The notes under the pieces are model-generated. The model searched no databases. It was not told where the DNA came from and saw only the letters and a program-made list of their open reading frames with translations. Of a stretch of 64,000 bases of DNA, positions 34,203-44,870 are shown in pieces. Location of the stretch: contig JAODTK010004320.1 in assembly GCA_026419785.1 (NCBI GenBank), positions 124,001 through 188,000 of the forward strand. Direction: 5' to 3'. The stretch comes from Sclerodactyla briareus (lineage: Eukaryota; Echinodermata; Holothuroidea; Dendrochirotida; Sclerodactylidae). The translations under genes were made by a program, and so were the position numbers. How positions within the stretch are numbered: position 1 is the stretch's first letter; the number at the start of each line of letters is the position of its first letter.

Positions 34203-34400
34203 CTTGACCGACAGTAAAGTCATTTCCCGGAGCCGTCCAAGCGAAACTCACGGAGCCACTCTCTGGCGCAAGATGCGTGAGACGGAAATCGCTGATAGTG
34301 CTTGGCGGAAGATAATCGGCGTACTGGAAGTCCTCTGGGACGTTGTTGCTGTGAATGTCACATACCGTGGAGCCCTTTGGAATGGTTCCAAGTCCCCATA
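34203..34400 (-). CDS. CLCA-like exon: first half of FnIII domain
   Basis: 198 nt, entering in phase 1 and leaving in phase 1 at a consensus donor (CAAG then GTAAGT). It reads GSTVCDIHSNNVPEDF, then YLPPSTISDFRLTH, ESGSVSFAWTAPGNDFTVGQ without a stop. The PPS-I-DL and SWTAPG-DFD-GQ motifs are diagnostic of the CLCA fibronectin-III region, which is extracellular. This is the clearest single exon of the gene. The open frame starting with Met on the same strand (34248-34451) is in a different phase and is a shadow. Confidence 0.8.
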
Positions 34401-34409
34401 CTCATACAC

Positions 34410-35860
34410 AATAGGATAAGCTTTGAAAACAATAAAGAATTTCGTTTTCACACTTTTTCACTCGCATGGAATTGTTTGAAGTTGTGTACGACGGAAAATT
34501 ACAATATCAAAGTAAATGTTACGCTATCGTTGTTAATATAGGTTCGAAACATGGATAAACGAGTATCTAATCACATTTCCTGTTCCCCGTGCTATATTGT
34601 CAACACTATCAAATATTCAGGGAAGTGACAAAGTCAACAGTGAACCAAGAAAAAACAACTTGCAGACGCGGCGAAGCCGTGGCGTCCATAACCTGGAGCC
34701 TATTCAAACGATTACTTTTAGTGTGGTGCGGCTTATTTTGTGAATCATTCGTAGACCGTTCGTATGTGATGCCTAATTAGTGCCACATAGTACAGGTCCG
34801 ATAGGGTTAATGCATTAGGTTACGTTATATCCAATCTCTTCTTAGGTGTATGAAGATTCAGTGAACGAGATGCACAGAAGAGAACTAACAATGAATTTCA
34901 AAGGCCCTTCTTCAAATTAAAGATTACTGCAGTGGATTATATGTGTATATCCACTTTAGGAATTCACGATTACGTTTCCCCATGCGATGTATGTTCCTAT
35001 TTAATTTACTGCAAATCAGGATGGTCGGTGTAAATATTTGTTTCAAAAATTGCATAAGGCTACAACTCAACGTCTATAGCTTTGTTGTTGTTGTTGTTGT
35101 TTTTGTTTTTTTCACTCGTTGTGCCCAGTGGCGTCGTGCCCATTGGGCCCCTCCCCCAGTTTTTTTTTTTTTTGTCATAGGTGTCATAAAATTTTGTCAT
35201 ATTTAAAAGTATTCTTGAAGTCGAAAAGTAGACTATATAGTCAATTGTTCTTTGATAATCGTTGCGAATGGACCCACCCCCCGCACACACCTAAATTAAA
35301 CAGATATCGAGATAAGGAAATTGCCTTGCTTCGAATATGCCTGCCCTAAGCTCGCGCTTGCGTAAATTACACGCTTGATCCCCCTGATATTTAGTTGTTT
35401 TTCAATTATTTATGGAAATATATTCGAACATACACAAACAGCCTCTCGGGGGTTCCCAAATAGCGGCCCGTGGGCTAAAATCGGCCCGCCAGATGATGCA
35501 ATCCGCACACCATGAATACCAAGTTAGGAGAAAATATGTTAAGGTTCTAAGAAAAGGTAAGGAATTATTAACTAACTTCATACCGCTTGAAAAACGCCCG
35601 TCGATGCTGTGTTAAAATGTCACAATCATAAAAATCAAAATAACTTTTATCAACTGATATTTTGACCACCATATTTTCCGGGCTATAGGTCTGATTTTTT
35701 GTTTTCATTCGATATTAATGCTCATCTACAACTACGAATGCGACCCACAAATAACCGTTCTTCTTGACAATTTTGTGCTATGCTGCTTGACAATCATGGT
35801 GCCACTTGCCACATTCACTTAATCTAAAATTGCATGAACTGCGAAAAGTGATACTTTTTA
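34410..35860. other. Intron/intergenic with element remnants
   Basis: (GTT)n at 35081-35101. An element end, AGTGGCGTCGTGCCC with a following T-run, lies at 35128-35172. A hAT-like phrase, GGGGGTTCCCAAATAGCGGC, starts at 35447. No exon was recognised. It lies inside the proposed long intron between the 38.4 kb and 34.4 kb exons. Confidence 0.4.
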
Positions 35861-35869
35861 TTTAATTAA

Positions 35870-36730
35870 TTTAGAATATAAAAATGGCCATCTGGCGATG
35901 GCCCTCACCATTTGGTGTTTGAGAACACCCAATTTGGAAAATTTTCGCATAGCACGGCTAAGGTGAATTCACTTTCAATGAATGCCGCTTCGCAATTATA
36001 AGGCCCAAATTCGCATGAACATTAAGAGGCTAAGGTGAACTTCTGATTTGTAAAGTTCACGTTTAATTTATATTCATTGGACATGGCCATCTGGAAACAC
36101 CATTTCCATTTAATCATGATTTATTTCTTTGCATGCTACGCTGAGCAGCAACCAATGGTGTCTCTCCGCTTGGATAGCCTTGAAATCGCAAGAACATAGA
36201 TTGGCTACGGTGAATTTGACTGAAATTCATACTAACGCTACAAGTTTTTTTTTTTTAATTATCACATGAAGATAGCCATCTGGAGATCACCATTTGGCAT
36301 TTGAGAAGACCTAGTTTCGAAAATTTCGCTACGCTGCGCGGCAACTAATGGTGCGCTTCGATTGGATAGTCTGAAGCCGCTTGAACGTACGGTGGCTAAG
36401 ATGAAATTCATTTTAATTTGCAAAGTTTATTTTTAATTTACTATATGGAAATGGCCATCGGGGCTCACTGGCATCGAAGAAGACCATAATTGGAAGTTTT
36501 TGCTAAGCTTCGCGGCAACCAATAGTGCCGCTCTGCTCTCATAGAATGTGATCGTATCAACATATGTTGTTGGCTAAGTGATTTTTTTTTCTCATTTCAT
36601 TCAAATTTAGTATTGTGAATGAAAAATATCCATCTAGAGCTCCGCAGTTGGCAACGGAAAACACTTCACTTGAAACACTCGAGGGCGGGAATCAATGGTG
36701 TCGCGCATCTTAGAAAGATCACGACATGAA
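35870..36730. repeat. Degenerate tandem array, about 180-200 bp x 5
   Basis: The phrase GGCCATCTGG-GATCACCATTTGG and its variants recurs at about 35885, 36084, 36275, 36452 and 36629. Each is followed by GAGAA-ACC-A-TTGGAAATTTT-GCT, GCGGCAACCAATGGTG and GGCTAAG-TGAA. It lies within the proposed CLCA intron. Confidence 0.75.
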
Positions 36731-38330
36731 TCGGTGACCCAATAATTTCCTTTCACATATTTTTTCTAGCCCGTCTGAAACCCATCATCGGGAACCTCTA
36801 ATAAATCCTCTGTGACATAACTTAAAGAGGTGCAATCAAAGTGAATTGTAGCCAGAAGCCGATCAACTGAATATTTTTCAGAATAGTTTTTGAAATTTTA
36901 GGGGTGGTTGCGGTTTACTTTCCGTAAGGCACGGAAGTGGGAAGTGTCGTTTCCTGCTATCCGACGAATCTTTGTAAGTTATGTTTGCGGCGCAACCCGT
37001 GTGGGCACTCGGCGTAGATAGTCACAACTGCTGATGGTCCCCGAAAATGTATCTTTGCACGACGCCCCCGGCTGTGCCGTTGAACAATATCATCAATGGT
37101 GAGTAATCTACTAAGCACTGATAGAACGTCAACTGACGTCAGGATCAATAAAATTGCTTCCGGAATCGCTTAATAACGGTTAATTTCTAATTACTAAGTA
37201 AGTTACAGCAAGGGGTTTCTAGCCCCACGACTGCGAATTCTAGTAACTGACGAGCCGGGGTCTTATACACGCAAATACACATGCATATTCTTCTTTATAC
37301 TGAATGGAGAGATACTGGTCTCGTGTAGGGGGGAATGAATAACAACTGGTTTGGCGCATGAAAAAAACAAGAGGGCAATCCACGGAGTTGCAGGATCTCA
37401 ATCGGCAATGTGGAACTATTAATTTGTTTCTACTTGCTACCTTTTCGCGAGTTGAAAAAGGACAAATTTATCAAAATATGTCTGAAAACATTTTCCTTCC
37501 CCCCCCCCCAAATATTCATATTCATGGAAATTTCAGTTAATTTACAGCATGAATGCTGGGAAACCCTTTGTTTTGGATACTTTGGTGTACCTTTTTCTCT
37601 TCCTGAAATTTGGAATCATTCAGCAGTCCTCTCCCAATCTCTAAATATACCAAAAACTGAACACATTTTCAGAAATTCCTCCAAATTTGTGCCGCAAAAT
37701 CAATTCATTCCCCCCACACCCCCCCCTAAAAATTGGCATGTTTTGGTAATTTTGGGACTGATTGCATTGGAAAAGTTGTTATTATTGTGCCTTTTTCGAT
37801 TTTGGGCTACAACAAGTTTGAATCATTCAGCAATGAATAGAGGGAATACTTGAAAATAGATGAAAAACAGCAACCCCAAATTGTCTTTTGGCCTCCAAAT
37901 TTCCCAATATTGATAGTTTTCCCATCTAATTTTTATAGCACTTATGTGTTTTTGGTGACGATTCACTCAACTCAAGCGTGGTGCAAAATTCACTTTGGGG
38001 TGTTGTTCATCCACTTCATCAAATGGAATACTTGCGAAAAACCATCAAAATCTGACGGACACACAGACACACATACTTACAAGCATACATACACAACGGA
38101 CACTTTTGCCGGTGCACACCCTCATTCTGAATCACCCGGCACCCATGGTTCCCACCAATGGGACCCCTCATGGATAGTCCAACCACCACGATGTTTCACC
38201 ATAGCAAACCGTTGTATGGCAACCAGCAAGAGTAAATATAAGGGAAATGGTAAACTGACTACAATATCTCACCTGGCCCTTCGGGACCGTTGAGATAATA
38301 AACGTGTGCTGTTACTGCCTCTTTTACGAG
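36730..38330. other. Proposed intron, repeats only
   Basis: A C-run lies at 37499-37510 and another at 37710-37727. GACGGACACACAGACACACA at 38054 resembles a common dispersed-repeat end. The two consecutive 147-codon plus-strand frames (37410-38293) have low-complexity Phe/Pro-rich composition, and the minus-strand 63-codon frame at 36957 shows no CLCA motif. Confidence 0.4.
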
Positions 38331-38400
38331 CTCAGTTCATCTAGTCAGTTGAGAACAACTCGCAAATCGAGTTATATTTGACCTCGCCTTAGCAACTCAC

Positions 38401-38562
38401 TGCAATTCCGTGAGAATACTCCGCTGGTGTAATGCTCATCTGTCCGTTTCCATCTTCCCTCTTCAGTTACTTGCACATGTAATTGGAAGCTGTAATTCCC
38501 GTCGCTTGTGAAATTCGAAAAGTAAGAAGAGTAAATTCCATCCCCTCCTTGGTTGTCGATTC
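38401..38562 (-). CDS. CLCA-like exon: GIYS-YF block
   Basis: 162 nt, entering in phase 1 after TTCTCTTACAG and leaving in phase 1 at TGCA then GTGAGT. Joined to the previous exon it reads GIDNQGGDGIYSSYFSNFTS, then DGNYSFQLHVQV and WKRTDEHYTSGVF. The family has a nearly invariant NDGIYSRYF-(9)-GRYSLKV block in this beta-sandwich domain, after the LLDDGAGAD motif. No stop or frameshift inside. Contains a potential N-glycosylation site (NFT). Confidence 0.8.
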
Positions 38563-38858
38563 CTGTAAGAGAAATATTATACCATCGTTCCCGTGAGTTA
38601 CATTAACACAAGTTTTACCATATACAGGGTGTTCTTAGCTCAACAACTCCCTCAGGCGACCGTAAACAGTGCATCGACACTGTGACCAAAAACCAAAAAA
38701 CTTATTTAGAGAATGTCTTTTGATATCGAAACAGTGGGTCGGCTGAAATTCGCTGCTCAATCAGCTGCGGTAGCTCACTAATCACGTGGCATTTCACACT
38801 CGTAAATGACTTCCAAAGACAGCCCAAATAGGGTAGATGTGGATATATTATAACTCAC

Positions 38859-39175
38859 CTGTTCCATCGTCCACCATTTCTAGGACCGATACACCCCCTT
38901 CTGGATTGGTAATGACAGCTTTTACGTCGCAGTTTGTAACTGTGGTCTTCGTCCTTCGTGACTAATCCATACACTGATTCATCCTTTGTTCCGTGACGTT
39001 CACTCGAAAATCATGGAGGAGGGTTCCGCTCTTGCTGTGTCATTGGTTTGGCTTCACCGATAAGTTTATCATCAGTTCCGATCACTGCTCCGATATAGAT
39101 TTCACATTCGATTCTGTTGGAATTCATCGCACTTCCATTGACATGTATGTGAAGCTGACTGGGCGTTTCGACGTC
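38859..39175 (-). CDS. CLCA-like exon: beta-sandwich with DDGTG end, frameshifted
   Basis: The acceptor ACTTTATTGGCAG is followed in phase 0 by DVETPSQLHIHVNGSAMNSN, then CEIYIGAV, as in the family W-V-(n)-SQ-L-V-V-S block. Further on another frame has ESVYGLVTKDEDH. After one more slip, TNCDVKAVITNPEGG and VSVLEMVDDGTG precede a good donor (ACAG then GTGAGT). The last block matches the family NA-VTA-IE-PDG-V--LELLDDGAGAD. The length, 317 nt, is one base off the phase its neighbours require, so net indels are present. An internal TGA lies near the middle. Confidence 0.7.
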
Positions 39176-39799
39176 CTGCCAATAAAGTAAATGTTCCGTG
39201 GGGGGGGACGTACGTCACCGAACTCATTCTGATCCACAGTGCAAGAATTGAGGGGATTTACGGATTTTTTTTTTTGGCTCTACATATGTTAGAATACCTG
39301 TTGCTTGATTTGGCGCGATAATGTCTGCTATTAGCCATCGCTGGACACTGTCTAAACTAAATAAATAACAAGTATGCATGCAGCTCAATATTTCACTACT
39401 ATAACTTGGCGATATGCATCATATTTCAAACCAACATTCCGACTTCCGAAATGTTGAGTTCAATCAACGTAGGCTTACGCGTTCAAAAATAAATTTACTG
39501 GTAATGTAAAACTGATAATGTAAAACATTAAATTATTCTGCCAGCTGGTACAAAATGAGTAATCAATGTGTGAGACGTGATTGGTGACATTCTGATGAAT
39601 TTTGCTGAACCTGACTCTAGAGAGGGCAGATTTCTACAGGGTTCTCTGTATTTTTCTCTTCCACTTTGAGTGGCCCTCTCTTCTACTCGTTGTTGTGCAT
39701 ATTTACATGTATTCAATTCTAGAATTAAATACAAACAACGACAGATCGAATTCTACATACTCTATGTTTCCATCGAAACGTGACTCTGTTGAAAATGAA

Positions 39800-39814
39800 A
39801 TAATACTAATAATG

Positions 39815-39847
<33 letters not shown>

Positions 39848-39918
39848 TAATAATAATATAATAATAATAATAATAAAATAATAATAATAATGATGATGAT
39901 GATGATGATGATGATAAT
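39800..39918. repeat. (AAT)n/(GAT)n microsatellite
   Basis: Tail of the SINE, seen directly; AAT triplets with a few A insertions, then GAT triplets. Confidence 0.95.
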
Positions 39919-40225
39919 ACATAATAATGAATAATCATAAGACCATTTATCAAGAGCCCTAATATCAGCGGTGCCAAAAAGGCGCTTTACATCATTACCC
40001 CGGCTTCTTGGGACTAGATACACTTTCCGACATTTCGATCCGTAGCATCCGATTATATGGCAGCCATTGGAACACACGAATGCATAGTTTCTCACAGGTA
40101 TCCATTTGCATCTGGGAGGAGTGAAGCAGTCAACATAAAGCACCTTGCTCACGGCTACAATGTGGATTCAAACCCACGACCACTGGTGTATGAGCTAGAC
40201 GCCTCACCCAATTAGGCCATCATTA
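39800..40225 (-). mobile_element. tRNA-derived SINE with ATT/ATC tail
   Basis: The minus strand starts with a clear pol III promoter: box A TGGCCTAATTGG (40208-40219) and box B GGGTTTGAATCC (40164-40175). A body of about 220 bases includes AAAGCGCCTTTTTGG and GATAAATGGTCTTATGATTA. A long (ATC)n/(ATT)n tail runs at 39800-39915. Promoter, body and simple-repeat tail make this the best SINE in the window. It sits between two CLCA exons, in the opposite sense to no gene, and the 149-codon minus-strand frame is the SINE itself. Confidence 0.8.
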
Positions 40226-40419
40226 GGATTTCAGGCGTTGTCGAATCGCATTCATAGACCTGGAGAACTTGTAGTGCGTAAAATGTCGGAGATCATTTCA
40301 TTTCGGGGTTAAAACAACCATCCTGCCAATCATCCTCCAATAACTGACGAGGGTTGCCTCACAGTCCAGCCATGGAAGCACGTCCCATAACGCCTATGAA
40401 CTGTAGTTGCATCACTTAC

Positions 40420-40629
40420 GAAACTAAAGCAGTCTAGGAGGTTGTTGCTCTCATAAAACTGGTCAGGACCCACCAGAAGCTCCTCATTATCGTTGATAAC
40501 ATATATGTCAAAATCGTTGTCATCTCCAAATGCCCGTACCACCATCATCTGCTTGAAGAAAGCGTCGTCTATGTGAACTGTCCAGTTCTTAGTCTCACCG
40601 ACGTCGAGCAAGGCTTCGAGTTTAGCAAC
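40420..40629 (-). CDS. CLCA-like exon: post-VWA beta domain
   Basis: Exactly 70 codons in phase 0 at both ends, between acceptor TTCTTCACTTCATAG and donor TTTC then GTAAGT, with no stop. It reads VAKLEALLDVGETKNWTVHI, then DDAFFKQMMVVRAFGDDNDF and DIYVINDNEELLVG. In the family this position has Q-ES-----G--V-GTV-IDSTVGNDT-F-VTW----P-I-L-DPDG. The strand pattern and acidic D-D-D-Y-I-ND turn fit, but identity is low. Assignment relies on context and phase as well as similarity. Confidence 0.65.
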
Positions 40630-41976
40630 CTATGAAGTGAAGAAACATTAGGTTGGAAGATAATATAATCTAACAGCAATGATCGACAAATAGCTGTCAC
40701 CATCGTTTTCTTAGATGGACAAGGCCCCAGGAGGAATGGGAATAAATGTAGCTGTATGGATAAAAAAAAAACTGCATGGGAAACAAATATATCAAGCAAG
40801 ACAAAGGATGGAGGACCTGTCCCGTTCCGGCCCTCTTTGAACGATACCATTCAGTTTTGGGTTCCTGTGAGAGGAGGGATTTTGCAATTGCTCATTGTAT
40901 GTTGATTTTTAACGCATTCGTAGTCATTGCAAAAGCCAATACAAACACAGTTTCACCAGGTATACACCACCCACCGTGTGGAAGCTAACACCCAATTAAC
41001 CCATCATCTCCAAATTACCATTCCCTCACCTGTGAATTTTCAAGCAAAAGACGGCTTGAAGTAAGCAGACATGTTTCGAACATTCTGTCATTGGATGAAA
41101 CCCCACTCAATAATGAATCGGAAATAAAATGCAGCTAGTTTCATTCAAAATTTGACAACTTGCACTGTCGAATCCGTGTTGTCCACTAGAAGTGCAGAAT
41201 CGATCCAGCGTAGGAGGCTATAACCGCTATAATAATCACGAATGGGGGGAGAATACGATAAATGCTGTTTTTAAGGGGAACACCTGGGCGGGGGGGACGT
41301 TCCACAGGTGTGAAAGAAGTGTGCTACCTATCAGTGTTATTCCTCAAGAGAAAACAAAATGGATAACAAAGACTGGAAGGCTATGGCAACTGTAGCACAA
41401 CTAATTTATGTGGCTCTGGAAAGCTAAGTATAATGTAATATATCATAGCATCAAGTCCTCTGGTCACGAAGGACAGGGATCGGTGCGAATGTAGGCAACG
41501 CAAGTTATTCCAAATCCATCAATTAGTCAATGTCATATGTATTTGCTCAGTATGCTCTTTTGACGGATCCGTTTACTTCGGGGGTTAGTGACAGTGATCA
41601 GTACAAACAAAACGATAATTTCCACAAGATGGGCTGAGAAAGGAACTTGGGCCGGATACCGGGATCGTGTCCGAGAAGGCAGATGTTTGATGTTTGGAGT
41701 CGGAAGTAGGGATGTTGCGAAATATTTGCAAAATATTCGAAGATTGAAACGACTAAATAGTACAAATATTTGCAAACTATTTGGAAATTGGGATGACTGA
41801 ATAGTTCTCCAATTTTCAGGGAGGCCAATGAGATCATGCAACTCCGAGGATTGCCCTTGTATGTTTTTGACACTGGAATTAATTCTGTTTCATACCACCT
41901 GCTCCGCTACCTGGAAGTTGGAACAATGCGCCATTCCATGATGTTACATATAGAAAGCGCTCTACTGAGCAGACTT
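40630..41976. other. Proposed intron
   Basis: No recognised exon. The sequence around 41700-41780 has ATATTTGCAAA / TATTCG phrases of low complexity. Short plus- and minus-strand frames are without identity. Confidence 0.4.
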
Positions 41977-44870
41977 CATGCGAAGAAAAATCCATCGAAC
42001 GGTAATCACTGTTGCCAACCTATCCTGTTGTATTGTGTCCTCTAATACTGCTACTTCTCAACGAGTATCATTGGCAGTATTATCTACCCCGGAAGAGGAT
42101 AGTGAATGAATATCTGGGGCTGGCTTGATGTATTGTCAGAGGTTTGTTAGAGGATTTTCATAGGAAGCACAGACACGGTCGTTCTTTTGTCTCATGGTCC
42201 GTTGATAATGCGCTGTTCCTATACAGTGATAACCAGTAGTCAGTATAGCTCGTAGCAGAACAGGCAAGATCGGGGACGAAATGTATAACGAGATTGATCC
42301 ACACACCCTCTTAAGTAGACAACGTGTAACAGTCGCGGTCTAATATCTGACCTGAAGAGCGCACCTCGAAGAAAGGTACTTCAGGCGAATACGTTCAAAA
42401 CATTGGACACGTTAAAGGAGAATTGAAAGTCTGGAACTGTGGAAAGTGAACTAATATTGTGAAATGAAGACAATCATGTCATGAACATCTCCCCTAAACA
42501 TTTCATCTAAAAATATTTGCATAACTGTCAGGAAGTACTTTCATGAAACGACAGGACGCGGCCATTTTGATAAGTATTGTTTGGATATCACGAACCATTG
42601 TACTCGAGAGGCTTGGGTCTTTATCATAATTGTGATCAAATATTCTAGATATGTGCAAAGATTTGAACCATTTTAGTCTTAAATTTTTATTGCATTATAC
42701 CCTCCAGTGATCATATATAAAATGGGTACATTGTTGTGAGAGGTCAGTGAATGATAGGTGGGAAAAAAACAAGAAATACATCCAAATGCAGATGGTAGGG
42801 GTGTGTGACATCATAATTAGATGTTCAAGGGGAAACGGCAGCCCCCGTCTCTTCGTTTTTTTAACGCTCTAACTTGGGAAGAGAATAATATTTTTGAATT
42901 GGGATTTTTTTATTGTGGAATGTTCAGACACACTGCTACCTCATATATGTAAAGATATTCACAAATTTAAATTCTCCTGAATTTTACCTGAAGAAATCTC
43001 TTCGGGTCGTTCAGTTTGTAGTCTATATCTGCCTGAGGGACGGCGTCTAGTAAGGAGACATGGATTGTACTGTCTGCGATGATGTTCCAATGGAATAGTG
43101 AGGTCATGTTGTCACTGAAGGGTAGTGTCACGAATTTGACCCCGGGTCTTTTCCTTAGCATTACCGCTGACTCACGAGGGTAGGTTCTATTTCGTCAGTG
43201 CCGTCGCTCAGAGTAGTAATCGAGCGCTATAGTATCTCACCCCTGATCAAACTGAGGAAAAGTGAACGATGTTAGAATAATAAGGGTTTATTTTGAAAAA
43301 AAGCATCTATTGAGCGCATGTATGCAGATATCCCTATTTCACTCTCGCGGAACAGTATGAGTGTGGATAAAGAAAGACCGATACACGACTGATATCGACT
43401 TATGAATTGCAATTTCGCAAATTTGCTTTTTATATCATATTTCAATACACAACCATTCTCAATTTGGTTTTAGGCCAGATGTCTCTCTATAACCACACCC
43501 GGAAAGCGCCTGTGCCCTAGACGATCCACAGAAAGGCAACCTGATAAAATTCTCAGTGCTATTGAACCGCTTGAGCGCGCACAGCATCCGTAGAGTCGTT
43601 GGTCGGTAACGTTGTATGTCCTCTTTTTGTTGGGCCAAATATAGGGAGCATTTTTTTAAAACTGCGCATAGTCCTGATCGGAGAGCACCTCTACTTTCTT
43701 CTGTTCTCGGTTTGACCAGTCCGACTTGGCAATGGTAAAAAGTGGAATAAAAGCTAATGGGGATGTCGCCCTACAATGTAATGGCCATGCAATCATTTAT
43801 TGGCCAATACAATATAATGTACTATAATCTGAGATTATACAGATCGTCCGCCGTGGGTAAAAACCATGGAATCTATGAAGAGGAAACCTCACATTGGACT
43901 TTATCCCAAAACGTCACATGAGTCTAAACGATAAGAGACGACAAGTCTTCTGTTCATAGGTCAAAGACCATGACCATACCCTTGGTGGGATTCCATATAT
44001 GGTATGCGGGGGTTGGTATATGTGAAACAAGGGCGATCGCTCCCAGGTCTCGCTGGTGCCCGCGATCAGTGTTGCCATATAATAGTCACCATGCAAAACA
44101 GTTCACACGGAATTTAATGTGTTGCTTTAAGATTGGGGTCTTTTTATTAGCATTAACACCCCTACTATTCCGTGATCCCTGTCAAATTCGTAAGGACTGA
44201 TTAGGGACAATGTCTACTGAAAGTGAAGAAGTACCAATATTTGTGGAAATGTGACTAATATCGCCTAAATTAGCAAATAAACACATATTCAACATTCCTC
44301 CCATTGATGCATTTGCTTTCCCTTTTTTTTCATTCACATATCTCAGGACCACACTTAATACTGGGATCAACAACTTGAAAAACAACATTTGCATGAATGG
44401 AACATTTATACACACTGCATAACCCCAATGACTCGAGTCACTGTTATGTAACATTTTTGGGGGACTAAACTAAGGTAGACCATACAATCAAGCTTCAGAA
44501 AATCAAAGACTTTGAAATTTGGGAACCACCATGCAAAATAGACACACTGATGACCGCTGCCCTCCAGTGTCCTCCCCCCATGTGAATCAATACAATTTAT
44601 ATAGTGAATAATCACGCGTGGCTCTCCATTCACAAATGAGTGGTGATGAATGAAACAAATCCGACGAACTTGTGCATTTTTGCATAAATTAATGCAAATT
44701 AGATGACAAAATTAGCATAATTTGACTCTGAAATTCTAATCAATACATCTACTTCATATCCCACATCTATGTGCCAAACCAGTCACCATAGCAACTACCT
44801 ACCGGTTCATCTGTATCCTTGCTAACGAGCCTGAACAATAGTTTACATAAAATTAGCTAAGTACCTTACA
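41977..44870. repeat. 2.9 kb tandem duplication, copy A
   Basis: Collinear with 44871-47770 over its whole length. Anchors include CATCGAACGGTAATCACTG, GACAATCATGTCATGAACAT, ATTTTACCTGAAG and CGCGCACAGCATCCGTAGA. It contains the CLCA-like exon at 42988-43186. From about 44197 to 44870 it is identical to copy B by eye, but before that the copies differ by indels every 10-20 bases. Confidence 0.95.
42988..43186 (-). CDS. CLCA-like candidate exon (copy A)
   Basis: An open frame of 66 codons ends in phase 0 at CTTCAG then GTAAAA, compatible with the phase 0 start of the next exon. It contains SAVMLRKRPGVKFVTLPFSD, then NMTSLFHWNIIADSTIHVSL and LNDPKRFLQ. The block T--FSDNMTSLFHW----ST-HVSL is reminiscent of the family IDSTVGNDT-F-VTW-----I-L strands, but it would duplicate the domain of the next exon. 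Potential N-glycosylation (NMT). Acceptor GACGAAATAG is weak. The assignment to this gene is plausible, not certain. Confidence 0.45.

Noticed and set aside
36957-37148. 63-codon minus-strand frame as a missing CLCA exon
   Set aside because: No family motif and no good splice sites in phase with neighbours.
37410-38293. Two consecutive 147-codon plus-strand frames
   Set aside because: Low-complexity, Phe/Pro-rich, opposite to the gene, without motif; equal lengths appear coincidental.
39703-40152. 149-codon minus-strand frame with Ile runs
   Set aside because: It is the SINE and its ATT tail.
44182-44633. Two minus-strand frames (90 and 75 codons) repeated almost exactly at 47083-47534
   Set aside because: Identity comes from the near-exact DNA duplication, not protein conservation; no domain, and the two frames overlap out of phase.
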